Below the pieces are notes generated by a model. The model was not told where the DNA came from and did not search any database. It saw nothing but the letters and a program-made list of their open reading frames with translations. The translations under genes and the position numbers were made by a program. 64,000 nucleotides of DNA from Mimachlamys varia (taxonomy: Eukaryota; Mollusca; Bivalvia; Pectinida; Pectinidae). The stretch spans positions 3,282,001 to 3,346,000 of the forward strand of contig OX392527.1 of NCBI GenBank assembly GCA_947623455.1, written 5' to 3'. Of the stretch, positions 40,659 to 49,812 are shown piece by piece (within the stretch, counting starts at the first letter, position 1; each line of letters starts with the position of its first letter).

Positions 40659-41618
40659 GTCTGGAAGTTATTGGTCTCTTAGAAGAGACGGGAGCTCAAA
40701 TAAAAGTTTAAATGTTTCTGTAAACTCTTTTTCAAACTATAAACAATAACACGTGCTTTTAACTTCACTTTTCACATAACCGGAAGTTGATGATAATGCT
40801 GACTTCGTTTTGAAGAGCAAAAGCAAGTTCGATAACTCTCTTAGGTATCTTGACAGTTGCAATAAATTACATCACGGAATCATATTAAAATCAGTTCGAT
40901 ATCATACATTTTTATACAAAAATACTGTGTCTTGTTGGAAATACTGATTTTTGACTCCTGTAGTTTAGAAAGTATTGATTTCGGAATCCTCTAAAAATCA
41001 TAATCGTTTAAAAATATCAAAGACTAATTTCACAAGTACACTACATTTTTTTTGTAGTCCGATATTATATATAAGCTTCTAGTTTTCTCTGCTGATTTCA
41101 TTCGCTAACTGTGGTATGACTGGAAATATTTATTTTTTTACTGTCATTATTTAGATAAAATGTATATCACTGTTTTATCTAATTATGAAAAAAAACTTTT
41201 ACTAAAATGCTGATCCTATGAATGGAAGATTAGGCCGGTCGGTCCACAGTAGTTCGTTTATTAAGTAAGGTCGGACCCAGTAATCTGATGCGTCTTTCAG
41301 GCGAGCCCCGGGAAGGCCTTGCAAGGCCTGCATACATATTTCCAGGCCCGTCAGGATTTATACCAGAACATAAAGACGGACAAACCGGTTGTTCCGCTTA
41401 AACGAAAACAACAATGCTTTACTTAACAGTTTTTTTATCCTCAATAGCTATAGGTTTTAGTTAATTGTCGTTGTTGCTGCTGCTGCTTTAACTGTTAACA
41501 CATAGAGAAAATGAAACCAAAGATCGTGATCGTGTATCTTTTTTGTCATTTTGCTTGTACATTGCGGCAAATATTAAAATAGTTTTTCGCAGCAACTTTA
41601 CACTATGGGTTTACAAAG
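40659..41618. other. UTP6 upstream region, nothing further supported
   Basis: AT-rich with a CACGTG E-box-like hexamer near 40751, about 90 bp upstream of the UTP6 start codon. No plus-strand gene could be supported. Confidence 0.35.
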
Positions 41619-42010
41619 GCACTTGTGGCCAGGAGAATAACCATCTTAGGCACCATTATATAGATAATATAGCGAAATATGAATACATAAACAAAATTGA
41701 AAACAACAAAAGTTTCCAACTTTCTTTTTATGTTATTAATCATCTAAAACCATAATGAAAATAATAGCCAAATTTCAGCTTGATACGTCAAGCGGTTAAA
41801 TTTCACAAAAAAAATCGATTTTTCAGTGTCTGATAGTCCATTTTTAGTGAAATTTAACCGCTTGACGTATCAAGCTGAAGTTTGGTAATTATTTTCAGTA
41901 TTGTTATAGATGATTAATAACATAAAAAGAAAATTGGAAAATGTTGTTGTTTTCAATTTTGTTTATGTATTCATATTTCGCTATATGGTTATTCTCCTGG
42001 CCACAAGTGC
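41619..42010. mobile_element. Foldback element with ~170-190-bp inverted arms
   Basis: The left arm starts GCACTTGTGGCCAGGAGAAT and the right arm ends with its reverse complement at 42010. The inner ends (CAGCTTGATACGTCAAGCGG and its complement) surround a loop of about 30 bp. Arms are imperfect through small indels, and no target-site duplication is evident. The right arm runs directly into the 26-bp tandem array, so arm and array may be parts of one non-autonomous element. Confidence 0.8.
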
Positions 42011-42965
42011 CAGTGCTTGGCACAGCAGTTAAGGACAGACCCTTGGCGCAGCAACTAAGGACAGGCTCTTGATGCAGCAACTGAGGACAAGCCCTTGATG
42101 CAGCAACTAAGGACAGGTCATTGACATAGCAATTGATGACAGGTCCTTGGCGCAGCAACTTAGGACAGGCCATCGACACAGCAACCGAGGACAGGCCCTT
42201 GGCACAGCAATAGAAGACAGGCCCTTGGCACAGCAATAGAAGACAGGCCCTTGGTGCAGCAATCGAGTACAGGCCCTTGGTGCAGCAATTGAGGACAGGC
42301 CCTTGGTGCAGCAATAGAAGACAGGCCCTTGGTGCAGCAATAGAAGACAGGCCCTTGGTGCAGCAATTGAGGACAGGCCCTTGGTGCAGCAATAGAAGAC
42401 AGGCCCTTGGCACAGCAATTGAGGACAGGCCCTTGGCACAGCAATTGAGGACAGGCTCTTGGCACAGCAATAGAAGACAGGCCCTTGGTGCAGCAATAGA
42501 AGACAGGCCCTTGGCACAGCAATTGAGGACAGGCCCTTGGTGCAGCAATAGAAGACAGCCCCTTGGCACAGCAATTGAGGACAGGCCCTTGGTGCAGCAA
42601 TTGAGGACAGGCCCTTGGTGCAGCAATTGAGGACATTCCCTTGGTGCAGCAATTGAGGACAGGCCCTTGGTGCAGCAATTGAGGACAGGCCCTTGACACA
42701 TCAATTGATGATAGACCCCTGGCACATCAATTGAGGACAGGCCCTTGGCACAGCAATTGAGGACAGGCCCTTGGTGCAGCAATAGAAGACAGGCCCTTAG
42801 TGCAGCAATTGAGGACAGGCCCTTGGTGCAGCAATTGAGGACAGGCCCTTGGTGCAGCAATTGAGTATAGACCCCTGGCACAGCAATTGAGGACAGGCCC
42901 TTGACACATCAAATGAGGACAGGCCCTTGACACATCAAATGAGGACAGGCCCTTGATGCCACAAT
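42008..42965. repeat. 26-bp minisatellite array
   Basis: About 37 copies of CAGCAATTGAGGACAGGCCC + TTGG(CA/TG). Unit variants are AATTGAGGAC versus AATAGAAGAC, and GGCACAG versus GGTGCAG. Long minus-strand Cys/Leu-rich ORFs (LLHQGPVLNCCTKGLSSIAA) are reading-frame artefacts of a 26-bp unit without stops. They run into the foldback arm, not into an exon. Confidence 0.95.
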
Positions 42966-44960
42966 TGAGTAATCATCACTCTACCATGTGCGAAGAGAGG
43001 ATGGCGAAAACGAAGCCATTATTTGATTTAGATTCTATGATAAGGGGTTTGGGTGGTTAATCAGAGCCAGTATTTATTTACAGAATGTTACAAATTAATT
43101 GATAAATTCAATGAGTCATGAACCCAAATGCGAATCAATGATCTAACAAATTGATATGTAATATGGAGTTTCAAGAGCAACTCGGTAATGCCGATTTTGT
43201 TTAGTATGGCGGATAATCAAATGGAGTTTCTATAAAGAGAGATAACCAGTAGTACCGAGACTTCATCACGACAGAACACTTGACGACACCACAGGTATTA
43301 CACACCAAAGTATTAGCTCGCCACCACACACGCTGCAGATGACATGCGTTGTATAATTTACCATGATGAATTCTATTTTATATTATTTTATAAGAGAATG
43401 TGAGATTTTTACATTTTTACAGTCTTATTTTTTCGTTGCAGTTCAGACAGCTAAGTGGTACACTATACGATAAACGTTATAATCTCTATTTTCTGATCGT
43501 GAACTTTCCCTTTCTTGATAGTACAAATGGTGTTTACGTGTCGCTGTTAGTTTGTTATTCCAGGGTATGTTCTAGATACCAAGATTTTCGTGATAGACAT
43601 CGGTTGCTAACAAACTTATGGCACAGATACGAGAGATGCAGATTGATGAAGACTACGAACACGTTTTTATGGTCGCCATTTTGGTCTCATTGAGAGATAT
43701 TATGTATCCTTTTATGATATGAGATTATGAAGGTGGACGTTTTTGAATATGTTCATTAGTACGTCTATTTGTTGTGACTGACAATGATGCTTTAATAAGT
43801 TCCCACCTCGATGGCGAGGTCTTTATATGGATGTGACATGGTGGGTGTCGTCGATGACGCAGAAGGCTCCTGGTCTCATTTTTCTTTCACTTTACTTTTT
43901 CAAGATTTCCGTGTAAATCTTTACCATTTTCATAATTTGCCCCAAGTTTAATCGATTTTGAGTTCGGATTATGGATATTGTAGTATCGTCATATCGTATC
44001 GTAATATCGTTATATCGCGTTGTATAAAACGAAGCGATATTACGATGTCCCGAATCAGCCACCATATGATGTTGTTGCTTTGGCATTCTCTAATATTTTT
44101 ATAATGTAAGGATTTTCTTTGACGTAGGAAATGAAATATTGTATAATTCTCCATACTTTCTATTGCAGCGATTGGACAGGGTCAATCCCAAACAATATAA
44201 TATATTCATATTCAAAAACTGGTAACATGTATTGTACGCCATGTCAAAACCTACAATTTTGACAAGAAAACAATGCCTCGTCAATAAAATATTTAAAACG
44301 TTATGATATAAAGAAAAACCTGGTTGTTTTATGGAATTTGTGTATTTAGAAGGAGAAAATCGATGAAGCATTGGCTGTCAGACAAAGAAGGCTGGAGGGA
44401 CATACAATTACATGTATAGTAACGTCTGACCTATATAACTCGTGAATGTCACACTTTATACAGCATACATTGTCACTCGTGCCACTTACAAGTTTTATAC
44501 TATTATACAACAACCAAACAAAAAGATCTATTGATTTTATCAATGTGTCTACCCGGTAAACGGAGGCTGGGACAAACAGTCGGGAAGCTTTGGCATTTGA
44601 ATATCAAGTATGCTTATGGAATATAGCAATTGTGTCCCGAGAATGAATTTAATTTCTCATGTTTGACTAGTTTAGAGTTTTTTTGTTGGTGTTACATTAG
44701 GAATTAACATTCAGACGTGACATTGGATCACGTGGTGTTACCCGGGACTGTTTATCCGCCGGTTCACCCGCGCGACCTGGGACTTACAGCAGACGACTTT
44801 AGTCCTACACATTGATCCATCACACTTCCTCGGATCGAAACAAAACTGTGGAAAGGAAATTGATACTTGACAATATTTCATCGTTTTAATATACATGTAA
44901 TTCAATGCGATTAGTCTGATAGTGAAGGGCGCTATCCCTCAGGTTGCAGACTGAACTGGA
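42966..44960. other. Intergenic, no supported gene
   Basis: It holds an ATATCGT-rich simple repeat (about 43975-44030). An open plus segment (43400-43693) and minus segments (43892-44543) have no recognisable motif or splice frame. The end of the stretch is presumably the 5' region of the intronless ORF. Confidence 0.35.
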
Positions 44961-45041
44961 ACTTTCGTGATTCGGAGTTTATCATATACAGTGTTTGATA
45001 TACTCATAACAGTTTTTGGTACTGTGTCGGACAGTGGACTT

Positions 45042-45809
45042 ATGTCTACAAGGAAAGGCGGTAGGTTTGGCGGCACTACTGTGTCCGGACGTCACGAAGT
45101 GCTCCTCCGTAGACGTAGCCAACAAACCATCAAACACAAGCTCTGTCGCCTTGATAGTCAACAGGAGTTGTACGTAAAAGATATGACACGTATGACCCTG
45201 AAAATCAGGGAGGAGGAAGCAACAAGCCGAACCAACCTGTCAAATTTAGGGACTTATTACGAGAATAATGATTTTAAAAAGCTAACAACAAACATCACAG
45301 ACGAGGAACGCTCCAGACAACACTACCTTGCTCTCCTGGAACGCCATCCCCCAACAACCGGAAGTGATTGTATCCACAGGCGCTCCTGTCCTGCGTACCC
45401 TTGTCAACGGCTCCGGTCTTATCATTTTATGATCCGGAATGTCGGCAACGCCAACCAGATACAGAGAATAAACTTAGTTGCATCACCAGATGGCGCAACT
45501 GTGAATAGTACACGTACTTGTCATAGCAATCGTAAAGGACCAGAAGATATGAACAGAGGGAAAGGAGCTATTAGTCGTGAAAGGAACACGAAGGTGTTGC
45601 CATCTAACAGTGTCAACATGACCCGGAAGGAAATATTCCTGAGATGTGCCGTTTTACGGCGACGACTTCAGGACTCTGACCGGAAGTTCATCGTCCACGC
45701 AGTGAATTATGGTAAACCCCTTCCTTGGAGGGCAGTAAAGAAACCAGCAATGCTTGCACAAACGTATGGTACCGAGTTTGGAGGACACACACGCCTTCTT
45801 GCTTTTTGA
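45042..45809 (+). CDS. Intronless ORF, basic protein of unknown function
   Basis: From ATG 45042 the frame encodes 255 residues beginning MSTRKGGRFGGTTVSGRHEV and ending at TGA 45809; the frame is open 25 codons further upstream, to an ATG at 44967. The product is very basic (many Arg/Lys, e.g. LRRRSQQ, LRRRLQDSDRKF), has no signal peptide or membrane segment, and shows no motif I recognise. A stop-free non-repetitive frame of this length with balanced codons supports a real gene. The 26th-codon start was preferred because the preceding residues are hydrophobic and unlike the rest. It could instead be the last exon of a spliced gene. Confidence 0.6.
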   Translation: MSTRKGGRFGGTTVSGRHEVLLRRRSQQTIKHKLCRLDSQQELYVKDMTRMTLKIREEEATSRTNLSNLGTYYENNDFKKLTTNITDEERSRQHYLALLERHPPTTGSDCIHRRSCPAYPCQRLRSYHFMIRNVGNANQIQRINLVASPDGATVNSTRTCHSNRKGPEDMNRGKGAISRERNTKVLPSNSVNMTRKEIFLRCAVLRRRLQDSDRKFIVHAVNYGKPLPWRAVKKPAMLAQTYGTEFGGHTRLLAF

Positions 45810-46555
45810 TGATTCGGATCTTTGAAAATGCAAACTAGTCAGTGATTATTTCTACCACAATTGTACCTTTTTCATGTATTAAATTCGAAACCATACATAA
45901 AACTGGGTGTTATTCATAGATGTTAATTATTTTGATGCAAGAACCGTTGCTTTTTTATCTGTTGTTTTTGCATTCAAGTTGGGAAAATGACTTTTTTAAA
46001 TCTTGAATTCTTAAAGTAACTTCAATACGCTCCTCTTCCTGCGATATATTAAACTTTATTTTGAACCATTTAAGTTTTCTATTGTTACCAAGTGTTATTA
46101 TAAATTGATATTTTTTACACTTTCCGATTGGCTAAGATCGCGCCACGTGATTACCGATAGAAAGGCATACAATGTATTGACCAGTCGTGCAAAAAAAAAG
46201 CTGGTAAAAAAGCTGGTTGACTGGGTGTTTCTAAAAATAGAAATATGACGTAACGTCAAGAGCTCCGAAGACCTTGGCACTGCTTGACAACAACAACAAC
46301 AGTAATTACGGCAGACGGCAGGTTCGCCGTTCTTACAAATAATCCAAAAGATGATTTTCTCGACGGCGTGGAGTCTAACAATATCAAATGGAAAACACCA
46401 ACAACTGTTAAAGTGTTCAGGAAGTATTTAATATTGAATTGTTTTCATATTGTTCGAGAATTTGATTAAATGTCGTTGAAAAAAATCTTTCTCTTGTAGT
46501 TTGAGTTCAAAGAAAAAATATAAATTTATAATAAAACTATTATTGCCTTTTGGTT
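45810..46555. other. Non-coding, dispersed-element remnants
   Basis: Near 46120-46155 there is CTTTCCGATTGGCTAAGATC followed by a CACGTGA motif, matching TTTCCTGATTGGCTAAAACG near 46704 and TTCTCCTTGGCTAAAATATG near 46850. This marks copies of one dispersed repeat. Small ORFs are not supported. Confidence 0.4.
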
Positions 46556-46558
46556 TCG

Positions 46559-46793
46559 GTCGATACATGGTTTTATCAACCTGAGAAAAAATATCAACCT
46601 TGGACTTCGTCTTCGGTCAGTATTTTTTCTGCGGTCGATAAAACCATGTATCGACCTCATCAAAACGCTACGATTGTATATTATTATAAAGTATTTTTTA
46701 CATTTCCTGATTGGCTAAAACGTGGTCACGTGGAGGTTAATATTTCGTCCTCGGTCTATATGTTTTCTTAGGTTGATAAAACCATGTATCGAC
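46559..46793. mobile_element. Small foldback / MITE-like repeat
   Basis: GGTCGATACATGGTTTTATC at 46559 recurs inverted as GATAAAACCATGTATCGACC ending at 46793, with an extra inverted copy at 46633-46652. Arms are about 29 bp and the whole is about 235 bp; no clear target-site duplication was seen. Confidence 0.65.
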
Positions 46794-47223
46794 CTCATCG
46801 AAAGCTAGGCTATAATTATGTATACTATTAGATATGGTCGACTTTCTTCAATTCTCCTTGGCTAAAATATGGTCACATGGATGTCCATATTTTGTGATAT
46901 TGACCTGATGTTTCTACTTTTAGAAACACCGAGTTAACATTTCGTTTATGAAGTTATAATCATTGTGACATCACAAAGCCCCGCTGTGAATTTCTTTTAC
47001 TATGTTAGTCATTTGCAAGTCATCGGCTGTTCATTGTGCTAGATAACAAAAAATACGATATTATGGAAACTATGTTTTATTGTATGATATTGTAGTCAGA
47101 TACAGGTAAGCAGGACTTTAACAATGGCTTGAATACTACATCAATGGCTGCCACTTGTATATGTAATTATTGTGTATACTAAGGTTCTCATTGATCTTTA
47201 GGTTTCCACCTCCATTCACTGAT
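46794..47223. other. Non-coding stretch
   Basis: Apart from another fragment of the GATTGGCTAAAA dispersed repeat near 46850 nothing is supported. It may include the 3' end of the small minus-strand gene at 47224. Confidence 0.35.
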
Positions 47224-47427
47224 TTATTTCTCCTTTATCTCCTCCTCTTCATCCTTCTCCTCGTCCGTGTATTCTCCCCTTGTGATGATGACGAGGTTGT
47301 GCCTCGCCGGTGTTCGCCGGAGAGGGACGGTGTTGAGGGGTATCTCTGGTGGGTCACACTCCTCCGAAGTCACGGAAGTCGTAGAGGCTTTCTTCAACAC
47401 TATTGGCTTTTCTTTGGCTTTGGCCAT
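47224..47427 (-). CDS. Small acidic-tailed protein, unidentified (possible last exon)
   Basis: 67 codons beginning MAKAKEKPIVLKKASTTSVT and ending in an acidic run EYTDEEKDEEEEIKEK before TAA, which overlaps an AATAAA. Codon third positions are rich in G/C in the manner of the well-supported exons nearby. A good acceptor CTGATTTCAG lies two bases before the ATG, so this is probably a final exon whose upstream exon is 5' UTR or coding. An exon candidate at 47912-47952 (MTTVVGTERLGAF, donor GG|GTGAGT) would join in a different frame, ending after 24 further codons (...DFRDFGGV). Which frame is used cannot be decided here. Confidence 0.5.
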   Translation of the reverse strand: MAKAKEKPIVLKKASTTSVTSEECDPPEIPLNTVPLRRTPARHNLVIITRGEYTDEEKDEEEEIKEK

Positions 47428-48003
47428 TTCTGAAATCAGATCGAATCTATTAAAATGTGAAATTTTAATTACCTTTTAAAGATCATTCACCGGATATGAT
47501 CGACTTATCTAATAAACCTCTCCCGTTCGTTTAGTGATTATCACATTTCCTACAGTATGTTGTATTTTTGTGTGATGGTGTAGCTGAGCTAGAGAGGTTA
47601 CAAACAAAAGGATCAACGACACGGGACGTAGATGTAGTCCAGTATTACAGACAAACCACGTGTATATTTACTAAAGACGTCTTAATTCGTTTCTTGCTCT
47701 AGTGCATCCTAAATATACTCGTCACAAAATTGGCACCAAAACAATAGTAGCGGGCCGTTACCAATATATAGCTCCTATCAGGCTGTAGTTCACACACGCT
47801 GAATGCACACACAATGTTTGCACTTACTGAAGTATTATGTAAATGTCTAAATGTGCTAAATATCGTATGGCTCAATACTTCGATCAGTCCAAGTTACAAA
47901 ATCGTACTCACCCGAATGCCCCCAAACGTTCCGTGCCAACAACGGTAGTCATGTGGCTGTGGCTATTATGACGTTTCGCTCACTAGTTGCATAGCACCTT
48001 CCG

Positions 48004-48011
48004 TGACGTCA
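48004..48011. promoter_or_regulatory. CRE-like palindrome TGACGTCA between divergent exons
   Basis: A perfect cAMP-response-element octamer lies in a CpG-containing segment between the minus-strand exon candidates (47952 and below) and the plus-strand ORF at 48186. A second half-site (ATGACGTTTC) is at about 47969. The placement fits a bidirectional promoter; the function is inferred. Confidence 0.4.
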
Positions 48012-48185
48012 TCATTATTGTTTGGTTGTGACGTGTTTGTCCCCAGTGATATTGAGGCTGTAGACCTACGGTCGTGTAGATGTCGTAAATGTTTCCAGTC
48101 GTATACTGTTGATTTTGTTCTTTTTCTTCAGGTTTTGTTGTGTCTATCGTTGTTTTTGTTTAATCTGTAAGAAAACCCTCCCAAG

Positions 48186-48536
48186 ATGTCATTATGCAAC
48201 TGTGGCAGATTTGAATTGTACAAAGGCTCTAGGTCGCTTTCTAGTGGGAATTTCTCTTTAGCTCAGTGTCCGACAAGGATTCTGAAGATCGAAGATTTCA
48301 TGCCCGGTGGAAGTAAAGTATTCTCTTTCCTATCAAAAACAGCGTCCGTGGCCCTCCCTGTGGTAACAGTGGAGTTAGAACCTGTGTTACAACTGGTGTG
48401 CGGGGACGAACACGTTTTTGAAAAATGCGGGGGAGGGGGTCTAGTGCGACAGATTTTAATTGTACAGAGTACCTCTCTAGGTCTCATAGACCATTCTAGT
48501 CTCACGGACCTCTATAGGACTAACAGACCATTTTAG
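48186..48536 (+). CDS. Candidate ORF/first exon, unidentified, running into a repeat
   Basis: The ATG in context CCAAGATGTC opens MSLCNCGRFELYKGSRSLSS and stays open for 116 codons. The first 90 or so codons, including PVVTVELEPVLQLVCGDEHV, look coding. The last about 22 codons are translated 37-bp minisatellite, so the real exon may end earlier or the repeat may have captured the C-terminus. No family recognised. Confidence 0.38.
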   Translation: MSLCNCGRFELYKGSRSLSSGNFSLAQCPTRILKIEDFMPGGSKVFSFLSKTASVALPVVTVELEPVLQLVCGDEHVFEKCGGGGLVRQILIVQSTSLGLIDHSSLTDLYRTNRPF

Positions 48537-48916
48537 TCCCATATACCTCTAAAGGTCTCACAAACCATTGTAGTCTCACGAACCTCTCTAGGACTAACAG
48601 ACCATTGCAGTCCCATATGCCTCTATAGGTCTCACAGACCATTGTAGTCTCACGAACCTCTCTAGGTAACACAGACCATTGTAGTCTCACAAACCTCTAT
48701 ATGTCTCACAGACCTTTGAAGTCTCACGAACCTCTCTAGGACTAACAGACCATTCTAGTCTCACGAACCCCTCTAGGTCACGCAAACCATTGTAGTCTCA
48801 CGAACCTCTCTAGGACTAACAGACCACTGTAGTCCCATATACCTCTATATGTCTCACAAACCATTGTAGTCTCACGAACCTCTCTAGGACTAACAGACCA
48901 TTTGTAGTCTCACGGA
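48472..48916. repeat. 37-bp minisatellite array
   Basis: Twelve degenerate copies of CCTCTCTAGGTCTCACAGAC + CATTGTAGTCTCACGAA. An alternating variant (ACTAACAGACC with TCCCATATA) suggests an older 74-bp dimer. Confidence 0.93.
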
Positions 48917-48929
48917 CCTCCATTGGGGC

Positions 48930-49330
48930 CCTAAAATTGCCCTTTTGATTTTTGGACTGATCAGAAACACGAAACGGCAGGAAGGCGGCCATCTTTGGAT
49001 TTAGATCGTGAAAATTGGTTTTTGCTATTTCTTAAGAAGTACTCGATCGAGCTTTCTTCAATTCCATATGTAGGTTCCCCTTGTTGCTAAGTGTTGCCCT
49101 TTTGATTTTAGGACTGATCACAAAAAAACAAAATGGTTGAAAGGCGGCAATATTGGATTTAGCCATTGAAAGTTTGTTATTCCTTTTTTTTTCGATTGAA
49201 GTGCTTGATGGATCTTTCTCAAATTTCATATTTAGGTACTTCTTGGTTCTCATAACATAATATTTTATTTTGTTTTTTGGAATGATCAGGAGAAAATGTT
49301 CACATGATACCATCTTTCAATTAATAATGC
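48930..49330. repeat. Dispersed repeat with ~157-bp internal period
   Basis: GCCCTTTTGATTTTTGGACT (48938) recurs as GCCCTTTTGATTTTAGGACT (49095) and in decayed form near 49262. The first two copies are each followed by an AAAGGCGGC(C/A)AT string and then a CGAT(C)GA...TTTCTTCAA-like stretch. An old tandemly organised dispersed element; no coding capacity seen. Confidence 0.65.
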
Positions 49331-49520
49331 CATCTCTTTTGAGTAACTTTCAAAACTTCCTATAACTGGATTAAGTACATGTAAGAGAAAAAAATTGAAA
49401 AGATCCAACTTTTTAAGAACAAACATCAAGATTATCTATTGCGGGCGCCAAGATCCAACTGGGATATCTTATTATACAGTTAAGTTCATAAGAAACACAA
49501 AATAGAAGGTGTAACTTGAT

Positions 49521-49526
49521 TTTATT
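49521..49526 (-). terminator. Candidate poly(A) signal of the DSL-mucin gene
   Basis: AATAAA on the minus strand about 145 bp beyond the stop codon at 49671. Position is reasonable; no other evidence. Confidence 0.4.
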
Positions 49527-49670
49527 TTAAAAATGATTTTGTCCGATGGATCGTGATAAAAACCCGAAGGATTTTGAGAAAAATCTTATTATTAGCAACG
49601 TATCGCAAGTGAACATGTGAGTTTTCGTACAAACTCCTGCAACTGATGAAGGAGATAGGAAGAATTGAAA

Positions 49671-49812
49671 TCAGCAGATCGATTCTTCGTATTGCGATGA
49701 AAGTCCCGTCATGCCTGTTTCCGGTCGCTCCAGCAATTGTTCCGTTGTTCTTGTCATTTTGGAAACTTCCGACATAGGTCTACCTGATACCCGGTTCCTA
49801 TCCCGGTATTTC
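49671..49812 (-). CDS. DSL-mucin exon 10: cytoplasmic tail
   Basis: Acceptor TTTCTACGTTCAG, then KYRDRNRVSGRPMSEVSKMT through LSSQYEESIC and TGA. It joins exon 9 in phase (AG|G gives Arg) and continues the basic juxtamembrane stop-transfer sequence. No GT donor precedes the stop. The alternative last exon at 47427 would go out of its open frame if joined to exon 9. Confidence 0.78.

Noticed and set aside
41904..42933. 325-codon Cys/Leu-rich minus ORF
   Set aside because: It is the 26-bp array plus the foldback arm; the periodic LLHQGPVLNCCTKG peptide follows from unit length.
47354..47429. Use of the 47429 acceptor as cytoplasmic tail of the DSL-mucin gene
   Set aside because: From exon 9 it reads only 24 codons (…DFRDFGGV) out of the better open frame; exon 10 at 49812 fits phase and continues the basic juxtamembrane segment.
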